The notes: a model not told the origin generated them from the sequence alone. A DNA stretch of 15,655 nt from Frankiales bacterium (GCA_025966295.1 JAOPVD010000267.1:1-15655), one strand, 5' to 3'; counted from the stretch's first letter, positions 1 through 7,108 are shown. Made by a program: numbers and translations.

Positions 1-1178
1 ACCTTGCCCGCCGTACCCCCGAGGCCGTGCTCGAGGTAGCGGGCCAGCAGCCGGTTGAGGGCGTCGTGCAGTCGGCGGCGCTTGTGCCGCGGACGGGCCA
101 GCACGTCGACGGCCCAGGAGTCGTCGCCCTGCTCACGCAGCGTGCACCAGGCCTGGGTGTCGGTCCGGTTCTGCGGATCGCGGCTGGCCTCGGCGGTGAG
201 GGCGGTGTACAGCCGCTCGCCGCACTCGAGGTCGAGGTCGCCGGAGACGTGCCAGCCGGTGCCGTCGTCCTTGCGCACCAAGGTGAGGCCGGCCCGGTCG
301 TTCTCGGCGCGCTCCTCGAGCACGCTCGGGAGCACCGCGAGGACGAGCTCCTCGAGGTGAGCGGTGAGCGACCGCGCCGGTACCTCCTCGGCCAGGAAGG
401 TGAAGGCCGCCTCCAGCTGCTGCAGCTCCGAGCCGCCCGCAGCCAGGATGTCCTCGGCGCGGGCCACCAGCTCGGCCAGCCGCGGGTCGTCGTCGGCGAG
501 GCCCAGTAGGTAACGCGCCACCAGCGTCACGACGTTGCGGACCACGGCGGGGATCACCTGGTCGGCGGGCTGGCCGTCGATGAGCCCGTCCGGCCGGTCG
601 ACGTGGTGCCAGCAGCGACGCAGCGCATGCACCACCTTCCGTGCCGCCGCCAGCGGGCAGGTGCCGTCCTCGACGGAACGCCGCAGCACCGGGAAGTCGC
701 GCAGCGAGGTGCTGAGCGTCGCGTCCGTCTCGTCGCCGTCGGGCCGGTGGGCGCGCAGCCAGGTGCGGGCGGTCCGGTAGCCGACGAGGTCGTGCAGGCC
801 ACGCGCGCTCACATCGCCGACGCGGCGCAGGTTGTGGACGCGCAGCTGCTGCTCGAGCGCCAACAGCGCCTCGCTGTCGACGAGGGCCTGGGCCGACGGC
901 AGCCGGGACGGGTCGGTTGCGGACAGCGCGTCGGCGGCCTGCTGCAGCGACGCGACCGCGGGGCTCACGGGCGGCAGCGCGGGCTGAGTCGACCGCCCGG
1001 TGACTCCCGGGATCGCCCAGCCGACCTCGGGCTGCGGGTCCTCCGCGTGGCACCCGCAGTCGAACGGCTCCGGGAGCGGGCCCTGCTCCAGCACCCAGTC
1101 TGGGATCACGTCCGGCAGCTCCGGCCAGCCGGCGTCGTCGTACAGGGGCGGCTCGCTGACCGCGACGGGGTTCGTCAC
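1..1178 (-). CDS. DUF222 / 13E12 repeat family protein (HNH endonuclease family), C-terminus cut by window edge
   Basis: About 392 codons of an open frame are visible and no stop is reached before base 1. I chose the GTG at 1176-1178 because a strong Shine-Dalgarno (AAGGAGGTGG, 1181-1190) precedes it; an in-frame GTG two codons upstream lies inside that site. The helical, Leu/Ala/Glu-rich body (for example ALLALEQQLRVHNLRRVGDV and the later HDALNRLLARYL stretch) looks like the DUF222 domain of the actinobacterial 13E12 repeat family, whose members usually end in an HNH nuclease domain. That domain would lie beyond the window, so nuclease function is unproven here. Near residues 41-44 the unusual N-terminal extension holds a C-x-C-H cluster. 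Such genes often occur in several copies per genome. In Mycobacterium tuberculosis some 13E12 genes belong to the LexA regulon, which matters because an SOS-like box sits in the leader. The long Arg-rich frames on either strand here are shadows. Confidence 0.8.
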   Translation of the reverse strand, partial: MTNPVAVSEPPLYDDAGWPELPDVIPDWVLEQGPLPEPFDCGCHAEDPQPEVGWAIPGVTGRSTQPALPPVSPAVASLQQAADALSATDPSRLPSAQALVDSEALLALEQQLRVHNLRRVGDVSARGLHDLVGYRTARTWLRAHRPDGDETDATLSTSLRDFPVLRRSVEDGTCPLAAARKVVHALRRCWHHVDRPDGLIDGQPADQVIPAVVRNVVTLVARYLLGLADDDPRLAELVARAEDILAAGGSELQQLEAAFTFLAEEVPARSLTAHLEELVLAVLPSVLEERAENDRAGLTLVRKDDGTGWHVSGDLDLECGERLYTALTAEASRDPQNRTDTQAWCTLREQGDDSWAVDVLARPRHKRRRLHDALNRLLARYLEHGLGGTAGK

Positions 1179-1192
1179 CGCCACCTCCTTGC

Positions 1193-1204
1193 GAATGTGT
1201 GTTC
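1193..1204 (-). promoter_or_regulatory. Possible LexA/SOS-like box in the leader of the DUF222 gene
   Basis: On the minus strand the bases read GAAC-ACAC-ATTC, one mismatch from the actinobacterial LexA core GAAC-N4-GTTC, with a G following the ATTC as in the longer consensus. The site lies between a good -10-like hexamer (TAGGAT, minus strand, 1208-1213) and the Shine-Dalgarno at 1181-1190, the place expected for a repressor site. No convincing -35 is visible at the right spacing. A single degenerate match in GC-rich DNA can arise by chance. Confidence 0.35.
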
Positions 1205-1207
1205 CCC

Positions 1208-1213
1208 ATCCTA
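1208..1213 (-). promoter_or_regulatory. Candidate -10 element for the DUF222 gene
   Basis: TAGGAT on the minus strand fits the TANNNT pattern of actinobacterial sigma-70-type -10 boxes. It stands about 30 bases before the GTG start, which would give a leader of roughly 20 bases including the Shine-Dalgarno. The 107-bp gap to the preceding gene supports a separate promoter. The -35 region is unconvincing. Confidence 0.35.
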
Positions 1214-1285
1214 GCGGCGGCACCGACAGAATCGCGGCCGTCCACAGCCGTTGTGCAAACAGGCTGGCGGTGACGTCTGCTGGCT

Positions 1286-1573
1286 TCAGCCGCCGGCCAT
1301 CGCCCCGACGACCAGAAACGGCTCGCTCCCTGCCAGGACCGCAGCCGGCAGCGGCACGTCGTACCCGGTGTGGGAGAGGTCCTCCTGACACGCGAAGAAC
1401 CGCACGAAGGCCCGGCGCTTGCCGCTGCCCGGGTCGCGCAGCGTGCCGCGCAGCACCGGGTGCGCGGCCTCGAGCGCGTCGAGCACCTGGCTGATGGTGG
1501 CGGCCTCGACCGTCACCTCGCCGTCGACCTTGGCCAGCGCCCGCAGGTGGTAGGGCAGTACGACCCGCGTCAT
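1286..1573 (-). CDS. MoaD/ThiS-like ubiquitin-fold (beta-grasp) protein with C-terminal Gly-Gly
   Basis: A 95-residue protein with the MoaD/ThiS pattern: a first strand (VVLPYHLRALA), the ISQVLDALEAAHPVLRGTL helix region, a middle strand with an RRAFVRFFACQEDL segment, and an end in FLVVGAMAGG. The terminal Gly-Gly is the residue pair that is adenylated and thiocarboxylated in MoaD and ThiS and resembles the tail of ubiquitin. Length suits the family (about 80-95 residues). The ATG overlaps the stop of the upstream propeller gene as ATGA, so the two are very probably translated together. No molybdopterin or thiamin genes lie nearby, so a housekeeping cofactor role is not supported by context. 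It may donate sulfur or be conjugated to something in a process shared with the propeller. The fold is fairly sure; the function is not known. Confidence 0.85.
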   Translation of the reverse strand: MTRVVLPYHLRALAKVDGEVTVEAATISQVLDALEAAHPVLRGTLRDPGSGKRRAFVRFFACQEDLSHTGYDVPLPAAVLAGSEPFLVVGAMAGG

Positions 1574-2685
1574 GGCAGCGTCTGCACCTCGACCGACAGC
1601 ACGGCCGGCAGGTCGCGCACGATCGCCTCCCAGGTGTCGCCGCCGTCCGGCGAGGCGTACACCTGCCCGCCGGTGGTCCCGAAGTAGACCCCGCATGCGT
1701 CGAGCTGGTCGACGGCCATCGCGTCCCGCAGGACGTTCACGTAGCAGTGCTCCTGCGGCAGCCCCTTGGTGAGCGGCTCCCACTCCCCGCCGCCGGTGCG
1801 GCTGCGGTAGACCCGCAGCTTGCCCTCGTGTGCGACGTGCAGGTAGTCGCTGGTGATCGGTACGACGAACACCGTCTCCGGCTCGTGTGCGTGCACGTCG
1901 ATGGCGAACCCGAAGTCGGTAGGCAGGTCGCCGCTGATCTCCCGCCAGGAGCCGCCGGCGTCGTCGGTGCGCATGACGTCCCAGTGCTTCTGCATGAACA
2001 GGGTGTCCGGCCGCGCCGGGTGCATCGCCATCTTGTGCACGCAGTGCCCGACCTCGGCCTCCTGCTCCGGGATCTCCCCCGACTGCAGGCCCTTGTTGAT
2101 CGGCAGCCACGACGCCCCGCCGTCGTCGGTGCGGAACGCGCCGGCGGCGCTGATGGCGGTGAAGATCCGCTGCTCGTCGGTCGGGTGGAGCAAGATCGTG
2201 TGCAGGCACAGCCCGCCCGCGCCCGGCTGCCACTGCGGGCCCGATCCGTGCTTGCGCAGCCCGTCGATCTCGCTCCAGCTGGCGCCGCCGTCGGTCGTCT
2301 TGAACAGCGCCGCGTCCTCGACGCCGGCGTACACGGTGTCCACGTCGGTGAGCGAGGGCTCTAGGTGCCACACCCGGTTGAAGACCCACGGCTTGAGCGT
2401 GCCGTCGTAGTGCTGGTGGGTGCCCGCCTCGCCCTGGTAGGTGAAGTCGTTGCCGACCGCGTCCCAGGTCTGCCCGCCGTCCTGCGAGCGCTGGATGACC
2501 TGCCCGAACCAGCCGCCCGACTGGGACGCCCAGATCCGGTCCGGGTCGAGCGGCGACCCCTTCAGGTGGTAGACCTCCCAGCCCGCGAAGTGTGGCCCGT
2601 CGATCTTCCAGTCGCGCCTGCCCTCGTCGCTCGTGAGGACGAAGGCCCCCTTCCGGGTCCCCACCAGCACGCGTACACCAGCCAT
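1570..2685 (-). CDS. Asp-box (BNR) beta-propeller protein, sialidase-like fold, probably cytoplasmic
   Basis: A 371-residue protein with six clear Asp-box motifs (S/T-x-D-x-G-x-S/T-W type): SQDGGQTW 67-74, TTDGGASW 130-137, TDDGGASW 186-193, TDDAGGSW 240-247, degenerate SRTGGGEW 295-302 and SPDGGDTW 345-352. A weaker one lies near 18-26. About 50-60 residues separate them, as expected for a six- or seven-bladed propeller. Such proteins are often named exo-alpha-sialidase or BNR/WD40/YVTN-like glycosyl hydrolase, but I do not see the sialidase arginine triad or FRIP motif, and there is no signal peptide, so sialidase activity should not be assumed. The ATG at 2683-2685 follows a GGGAGGT Shine-Dalgarno (2691-2697). 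The open frame continues far upstream antisense to the transporter gene, which is not real coding. It is paired by an ATGA overlap with the MoaD-like gene, and both probably share one promoter. Confidence 0.85.
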   Translation of the reverse strand: MAGVRVLVGTRKGAFVLTSDEGRRDWKIDGPHFAGWEVYHLKGSPLDPDRIWASQSGGWFGQVIQRSQDGGQTWDAVGNDFTYQGEAGTHQHYDGTLKPWVFNRVWHLEPSLTDVDTVYAGVEDAALFKTTDGGASWSEIDGLRKHGSGPQWQPGAGGLCLHTILLHPTDEQRIFTAISAAGAFRTDDGGASWLPINKGLQSGEIPEQEAEVGHCVHKMAMHPARPDTLFMQKHWDVMRTDDAGGSWREISGDLPTDFGFAIDVHAHEPETVFVVPITSDYLHVAHEGKLRVYRSRTGGGEWEPLTKGLPQEHCYVNVLRDAMAVDQLDACGVYFGTTGGQVYASPDGGDTWEAIVRDLPAVLSVEVQTLP

Positions 2686-2820
2686 GCGACACCTCCCTGT
2701 CGGACAGTACGACGAAAGCCGGCAGCTGAACTCATCGCTCAGCCGTACGACGCGCCCGGCGGGTTGACCGGTCTCAGGCGGGGCAGGCCGTCGGCTGCGT
2801 CGGCGGATCGGTGGTGTGCC
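2686..2820. promoter_or_regulatory. Divergent promoter region between propeller/MoaD unit and MFS transporter
   Basis: These 135 bp separate two divergent start codons and must hold promoters for both directions. On the minus strand a TACTGT -10-like hexamer (2704-2709) stands close before the propeller Shine-Dalgarno. On the plus strand a TTGACC (-35-like) lies at 2764-2769 without a clear -10. GTACGACG occurs twice as a direct repeat (2707-2714 and 2745-2752), possibly a regulator site. All of these are weak individually. Confidence 0.4.
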
Positions 2821-4281
2821 ATGGCGGAGGAGCCCTCGGTCCTGGCGGACGACGAGCCCGCAGGCGCGACCGGCAAGGCCATCCTGATCTCGCTGGTCGC
2901 CGCCCTCGGCGGCTTCCTGTTCGGGTTCGACACCGCGGTCATCAACGGCGCGGTCGACGCCATCGAGGGGCACTTCCACCTCGGGCCGTTCGCGCTCGGC
3001 TTCACGGTCGCGGTGGGGCTGCTGGGCTCCGCGGTCGGGGCCTGGTTCGCCGGTGCCGCCGCCGACCGGATCGGGCGGGTCCGGGTCATGCTCATCGCGG
3101 CCGCGCTGTTCTCGGCCGGGGCGATCGGCTCCGGTCTCGCCTTCGCCGATTGGGACCTGATCCTGTGGCGCTTCGTCGGTGGCGTCGGCGTCGGGGTCGC
3201 CTCCGTCATCGCACCGGCCTACATCGCGGAGATCGCACCGGCCCGCTACCGCGGACGGCTCGGCTCCCTGCAGCAGCTGGCCATCGTCAGCGGCATCTTC
3301 ATCGCCCTGCTCACCGACGCCTACCTCGCGGCCCTGGCCGGCGGCGCCAGCCACGAGCTGTGGCTCGGGCTCCAGGCGTGGCGGTGGATGTTCCTGAGCA
3401 TGCTCCTGCCGTCCATCGCGTACGCCGTCCTCGCCGTGCAGATCCCGGAGTCCCCGCGCTACCTCGTCGCACAGGGCCAGACCGAACGGGCCAGCGAGGT
3501 GCTGCGCCAGGTGCTCGGCACCCTGCGCGTGCAGGGCAAGGTCGCGGACATCCAACGGACCCTGCTCAGCGAGCACCGCCCCCGGATGAGCGACCTCCGC
3601 GGCCGGTACGCCGGCCTGCGGTCGATCGTGTGGGCCGGCATCCTGCTGTCGGTGTTCCAGCAGTTCGTCGGCATCAACGTGATCTTCTACTACTCGACGA
3701 CCCTCTGGAAGTCCGTCGGGTTCACCGAGTCGCGGGCGCTCGAGATCACCGTCATCACGTCGGTCACCAACGTGGTCGTGACCCTGGTGGCGATCGCCCT
3801 CGTCGACCACGTCGGGCGCAAGCCGCTGCTGCTCGTCGGCTCCGCCGGCATGGCCGTCAGCCTGGCCACCATGGCGCTGTGCTTCACGCACGCCACCGGC
3901 TCGGGCAGCAACGTCACGTTGCCCCATCCCTGGGGCACGGTCGCGCTGCTCGCGGCCAACGCCTACGTCGTGTTCTTCGGCGTCTCCTGGGGCCCGGTCG
4001 TCTGGGTGCTGCTCGGCGAGATGTTCTCCAACCAGATCCGGGCGGCCGCGCTGTCCGTCGCGGCCGCCGCGCAGTGGCTCGCCAACTTCGCGATTTCGAC
4101 GACGTTCCCGACGCTGGCCAGCATCGGGCTCAGCTTCGCCTACGGGCTGTACGCCGGCTTCGCCGTGCTGTCGTTCTTCTTCGTGCTGGCCATGGTCCGC
4201 GAGACCAAGGGCCGCGAGCTCGAGGACATGGACAACGCGGTCGGCCGGCGCAGTCGGCCGACGCCCCGGACGGCCCGCTGA
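2821..4281 (+). CDS. MFS sugar porter (sugar:proton symporter family, XylE/GalP/GLUT-like)
   Basis: A 486-residue, 12-helix membrane transporter with the signatures of the sugar porter family (TC 2.A.1.1): GFDTAVINGA at 35-44 in helix 1, the helix 2-3 loop DRIGRVR, RFVGGVGVGVASV then PAYIAEIAPARYRGRL before helix 5, PESPRYLV at 209-216 closing the N-terminal half, QQFVGIN at 280-286 (the sugar-binding QQ-x-x-G-x-N motif), DHVGRKPLLL at 329-338, WGPVVWVLLGEMF near 390-402, and ETKGREL at 461-467 (PETKG-like end). It likely brings a hexose, pentose or polyol into the cell by proton symport; the substrate cannot be told. The ATG at 2821 is the first methionine before the conserved N-terminus; no strong Shine-Dalgarno is visible. 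Third codon positions are almost all G/C, unlike the TetR gene that follows. No sugar enzymes are adjacent, so it appears a stand-alone gene. Confidence 0.93.
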   Translation: MAEEPSVLADDEPAGATGKAILISLVAALGGFLFGFDTAVINGAVDAIEGHFHLGPFALGFTVAVGLLGSAVGAWFAGAAADRIGRVRVMLIAAALFSAGAIGSGLAFADWDLILWRFVGGVGVGVASVIAPAYIAEIAPARYRGRLGSLQQLAIVSGIFIALLTDAYLAALAGGASHELWLGLQAWRWMFLSMLLPSIAYAVLAVQIPESPRYLVAQGQTERASEVLRQVLGTLRVQGKVADIQRTLLSEHRPRMSDLRGRYAGLRSIVWAGILLSVFQQFVGINVIFYYSTTLWKSVGFTESRALEITVITSVTNVVVTLVAIALVDHVGRKPLLLVGSAGMAVSLATMALCFTHATGSGSNVTLPHPWGTVALLAANAYVVFFGVSWGPVVWVLLGEMFSNQIRAAALSVAAAAQWLANFAISTTFPTLASIGLSFAYGLYAGFAVLSFFFVLAMVRETKGRELEDMDNAVGRRSRPTPRTAR

Positions 4282-4309
4282 CCGGCCGATGACGGGTCCG
4301 CCGGCCGGT
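4281..4309 (+). terminator. Weak candidate terminator hairpin after MFS gene
   Basis: ACCGGCCG (4281-4288) and CGGCCGGT (4302-4309) form an 8-bp perfect GC stem with a 13-base loop directly at the stop codon of the transporter gene. No T-tract follows. Placement between a finished gene and a new regulatory region fits a terminator, but GC stems are common in DNA of this composition. Confidence 0.3.
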
Positions 4310-4475
4310 GCCACGGTCGGGTCGTCATCCTGCTCTGACTGTCATGACTTCCGAGACACGCCCTAGATGCGCCGCACTGCCTCAGCGGTACGTCGGTGGA
4401 CCCAGCATGCCGCGCCTGAAAGCTCGACGCCCCAAGGGTATTGACCGCGCCTGACCAGTGTGTTTCAGTTCCGTC

Positions 4476-4495
4476 TCTATCGATCGATCGATAGA
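4476..4495. promoter_or_regulatory. Perfect 20-bp palindrome, likely operator of the TetR-controlled cluster
   Basis: TCTATCGATCGATCGATAGA is a perfect inverted repeat over 20 bases, built on a GATC-register repeat. It lies 63 bases before the TetR start, in a 277-bp gap otherwise without recognisable genes, and it is AT-richer than its surroundings. TetR-family repressors usually bind 15-20 bp palindromes near their own promoters. A TTGACC at 4441-4446 upstream could be a -35, with only a poor -10 (TTCAGT, 4464-4469); the palindrome would then fall around the transcription start, suitable for repression. Nothing else stands out in 4310-4440. Confidence 0.65.
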
Positions 4496-4558
4496 ACTCG
4501 GACTGGCGCTCAACCCCAGATGTCAGAGGGGCGAGCGGGAAAAGGTGCGGCTCTGACC

Positions 4559-5170
4559 ATGACGAACAAGAGCGACGAAAGCCGGCAACGTCTGTACGCA
4601 GTCGCCGCCCGCCTCTTTGCCGAGCGGGGTTACGACAAGACCTCTATTCGCGAGGTTGCCGCGGCGTACGGCGTGGAGAGCGCCACGCTGTACTACTACG
4701 TGAAGAACAAGGAGGAGCTCCTCCGCAACATCTGCATCGACACGCTGTCGGAGTCACTGGATGGCCTGGAGGCCATCGCAGCCGCCGACGTATCCGCCGT
4801 GGAAAAGCTGCAACGCGCTGCAGCCTCGCACATGGCGGCGCTGCGCGACGGCGGTTACCGCCAGCGGGTCATGCTTGTTGAGATGCGGGCGCTTTCCGGC
4901 GAGAACAAGAAGCAGGTCCAGCGCCTTCGAGACAGGTACGACGCCTTGCTCGAGCAGGTGTTGGAGCAAGGCCAGCAGGAACAGTCCGTCCGAACCGACG
5001 TCTCGGCGAAGTACCTGCGCCTTGCGCTGCTGGGCCTGCTGAACTGGGCCATCTTCTGGTACCGACCTGGCAAGGAGCTGCGCCCTGAGCAGCTGAGCTC
5101 GATGTTCGCGGATCTGTTCCTGTCCGGCGCAAGCGCAGACGCGGACGCTACCGGGCGGAACAAGCGATGA
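4559..5170 (+). CDS. TetR/AcrR-family regulator, acyl-CoA-sensing (KstR2-like) type
   Basis: A 203-residue regulator. The N-terminal helix-turn-helix is typical: RLYAVAARLFAERGYDKTSI (11-30), then REVAAAYGVESATLYYYVKNKEELL. The C-terminal half contains LLGLLNWAIFWYRPGKELRP (157-176), a tryptophan-rich segment resembling TetR proteins that bind CoA thioesters, such as KstR2-type regulators of catabolic operons. I chose the ATG at 4559 because it leaves the usual short tail before the DNA-binding domain; an ATG at 4520 is in frame, and an upstream GTG at 4460 would put coding across the palindrome at 4476-4495. The stop overlaps the next start as ATGA, so it leads the catabolic cluster and probably controls it and itself. 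Its codons are less G/C-ended than those of the genes to the left: 9 of the first 41 end in A/T, against 1 of 41 in the transporter. The ligand is inferred, not shown. Confidence 0.88.
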   Translation: MTNKSDESRQRLYAVAARLFAERGYDKTSIREVAAAYGVESATLYYYVKNKEELLRNICIDTLSESLDGLEAIAAADVSAVEKLQRAAASHMAALRDGGYRQRVMLVEMRALSGENKKQVQRLRDRYDALLEQVLEQGQQEQSVRTDVSAKYLRLALLGLLNWAIFWYRPGKELRPEQLSSMFADLFLSGASADADATGRNKR

Positions 5171-5922
5171 CGGACGAAGTCCTGCTCCAGGTTTCTGAGC
5201 TGAGCGTCGCCTATGCCGGGAAGAAGGTTGTCACAAACGTCTCCCTCGAAGTCCGAGCGCGGCAGATCGTGGTGGTCCTCGGTCCGAACGGCGCGGGCAA
5301 GACCACGCTGCTGAAAGGCCTCTACGGCCTGATCGAGGAGCGCGAGGGATCGGTGATGCTCGGCGAGCATGACATCAGCGATAACGGTCCCCGGCGCAAC
5401 ATGGCTGCGGGCATCGGCTACGTCCCCCAGGGGGGAACGGTTTTCCCCGACCTCACGGTCGAGGAGAACCTGAAGCTCTGCTCCCGAGGCATCGGCTCCC
5501 CGAGCGAGGCCTACGACCAGATGTACGAGATCTTCCCGTCGCTGAAGAGGCGGCGGAAGCAGCGAGCCCGCGTCCTCAGCGGTGGTGAGAAGCAGATGCT
5601 GGCGATCGGGATGGGACTGATGCCCGAACCCAAGCTCCTGCTGGTCGACGAGCCCTCGATCGGGTTGTCGCCGGCGCTCGCTGATCAAGTGTTCCAGACC
5701 CTCACGACGGTCAACGCAACGGTAGGCACCGCGATCGTCATCGTGGAGCAAGCCGTGGACCGAGCACTCGAAGCAGCCGGTTATGCGTACGTCATGCGCG
5801 CCGGCCAGATCGTGTACGGCGGCACGCCGGGAAGCGTCGATGTAGACGCGATCTCCAGTCGAGCCGTTCCCAACCGGGAAGCAAGCACACAGGGCACGCC
5901 CGAAAGGGCTCAGGAGGCATGA
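5167..5922 (+). CDS. ABC transporter ATP-binding protein, LivF-like (branched-chain amino acid/amide family)
   Basis: A 251-residue cytoplasmic ATPase that would power import through the LivH- and LivM-like permeases encoded further down. Visible motifs are Walker A GPNGAGKT (39-46), Q-loop YVPQGG with Q88, signature LSGGEKQ (137-143), Walker B LLLVDEP (157-163, catalytic E162) and a D-loop region IGLSPA. Where many ABC ATPases have the switch histidine, this one reads VEQAV; LivF proteins usually have VEQN here, so the missing histidine is family-typical while the alanine is less so. NLTVxEN-type sequence (DLTVEENLKL) also matches LivF. The extra C-terminal tail of about 30 residues is polar and probably disordered. 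The start overlaps the TetR stop by ATGA, and the solute-binding gene begins one base after its stop. Its partners are split from it by three catabolic enzyme genes. Confidence 0.93.
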   Translation: MTDEVLLQVSELSVAYAGKKVVTNVSLEVRARQIVVVLGPNGAGKTTLLKGLYGLIEEREGSVMLGEHDISDNGPRRNMAAGIGYVPQGGTVFPDLTVEENLKLCSRGIGSPSEAYDQMYEIFPSLKRRRKQRARVLSGGEKQMLAIGMGLMPEPKLLLVDEPSIGLSPALADQVFQTLTTVNATVGTAIVIVEQAVDRALEAAGYAYVMRAGQIVYGGTPGSVDVDAISSRAVPNREASTQGTPERAQEA

Positions 5923-5923
5923 A

Positions 5924-7108
5924 GTGACTCGAGTAAGCCTGTCAAAGTGGTCCGCCGCGTTGGGGCTCGCGCTCTTTGCGACAGCATGTGGTGGCGCGAC
6001 CGACCCCGGGCAGAGCGCGGGGAACGAAGTGGGGCCTCGCAAGGCCGTCGCGCTGCCCGATGAGGTCAAGATCGGCGCCACCCTGCCCCTCACCGGCAGC
6101 GGCGCCGCTTGGGGCGCCTCGATCAGTCAGGCCATGAACCTGGCCGCGAAGGAGATCAACGCCAACGGCGGCGTCAACGGCAAGAACGTCAAGATCGCCT
6201 TTGAGGATCACCGCGCAGAGGCCCAGCAGGGTGCCAGCGCCTTCCGGAAGCTCGCGGAGGTGGACGGCGTACCCATCATCGTCACTGTCAACAGCGGACC
6301 GGTGCTGGCTCAGATCCCCATCGCCGAGGCCACCAAGACGCTGCTTTTCGACTCGGGTACGACGAGCCCCCAGGTCCGCAAGGGCGGCGCCTACGTCTTC
6401 AGCAACGTGCCTAAGGCCGACGACGAGGCCGCGGAGCAGGCGCGCTACGCGTTCGAGCAGCTGAAGTTCAAGAAGGCGGCGATCCTGTCGCGCCAGGACG
6501 AGTCCGGGACGAACTTCGCGCGCGAGCTGAAGACCACCTTCGAGAAGCTTGGTGGCGACGTCGTCTTCGAGGCCGCCCACCAGCCCGACGCGACCGACTT
6601 CCGGCCGGCGCTCGCACGCCTCAAGGCGTCGGGCGCCGAGGTCGCCTTCATCCCGACGTACATCAACGAGGCCGCCACCCTGCTCCGGCAGTCCGTCGAG
6701 ATGAAGGTCGACGTGACCTGGATCGCCTACAGCACGGTCCTGAACAGCGCGTTCATCAAGCAGCTGGGCGACGCGAGCGAGAATCTGACGTTCTACGCGT
6801 CGACGCTGGGTTGGGCGCCGGAGGAGCCGGCCGGGCCGACCGCCAAGTTCGTCCAGGCCTACCAGGCGGCGTACAAGGAGGCGCCCGAGTTCTTCGGTGC
6901 CAACGCCTACGACGCGGTCTACGTCATCGTCGAGGCGATGAAGGCATGCGACTGCTACGACCCTGAGGGCATCGCGCAGGGTCTCCTGGACCTCAAGCCC
7001 TTCGCCGGTGTGACCGGTGAAACGGCGTTCGACGACGACGGCATGGCGGTCAAGCCGATCCTCTGGTACCGCATCAAGTCCGACGGCAGCCTCGAGCGGC
7101 AGAAGTAG
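5924..7108 (+). CDS. ABC transporter substrate-binding lipoprotein, LivJ/LivK-like (Peripla_BP_6)
   Basis: A 394-residue extracytoplasmic solute receptor starting at GTG 5924, with AGGAGG (5912-5917) six bases upstream. The N-terminus is a lipoprotein signal: positively charged start, hydrophobic stretch AALGLALFATA, then Cys22 as the lipid-modified residue (ATAC lipobox). A linker precedes VKIGATLPLTGSGAAWG, the classic opening of type I periplasmic binding proteins, followed by AAKEINANGGVNGKNVKIAF. The FFGANAYDAVYVIVEAM segment near the end is also family-typical. Members bind branched-chain amino acids, amides, urea or aromatic and other organic acids. Placement directly before a PaaK-like ligase suggests a carboxylic acid here (inference). 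Two close cysteines near the C-terminus (ACDCYDPEG) may form a disulfide. The stop shares one base with the next GTG. Confidence 0.93.
   Translation: MTRVSLSKWSAALGLALFATACGGATDPGQSAGNEVGPRKAVALPDEVKIGATLPLTGSGAAWGASISQAMNLAAKEINANGGVNGKNVKIAFEDHRAEAQQGASAFRKLAEVDGVPIIVTVNSGPVLAQIPIAEATKTLLFDSGTTSPQVRKGGAYVFSNVPKADDEAAEQARYAFEQLKFKKAAILSRQDESGTNFARELKTTFEKLGGDVVFEAAHQPDATDFRPALARLKASGAEVAFIPTYINEAATLLRQSVEMKVDVTWIAYSTVLNSAFIKQLGDASENLTFYASTLGWAPEEPAGPTAKFVQAYQAAYKEAPEFFGANAYDAVYVIVEAMKACDCYDPEGIAQGLLDLKPFAGVTGETAFDDDGMAVKPILWYRIKSDGSLERQK

Noticed and set aside
603..1214. A 203-codon plus-strand frame opposite the DUF222 gene
   Set aside because: No recognisable motif and antisense to a supported gene.
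133..1245. A 370-codon Arg/Ala/Gly-rich minus-strand frame
   Set aside because: It is a shadow of the DUF222 gene in another frame; the DUF222 frame has a clear ribosome site and normal protein composition.
2365..2820. Upstream extension of the MFS frame
   Set aside because: It would overlap the start of the divergent propeller gene, and the conserved porter N-terminus begins just after ATG 2821.
1570..4314. A 914-codon minus-strand open frame through the MFS gene into the propeller gene
   Set aside because: Only the last 371 codons have family motifs. The upstream part is low-complexity Arg/Glu/Asp/Gln-rich sequence antisense to a well-supported transporter; long antisense frames are expected at this GC3.
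4479..4492. Tandem CGAT repeats as a phase-variable microsatellite
   Set aside because: Only about three and a half copies, centred in a perfect palindrome before a TetR gene, so an operator explains it better.
4460..4558. Longer TetR start at GTG 4460
   Set aside because: It would cover the palindrome and add an atypical tail of 33 residues; ATG 4559 leaves the usual TetR N-terminus.
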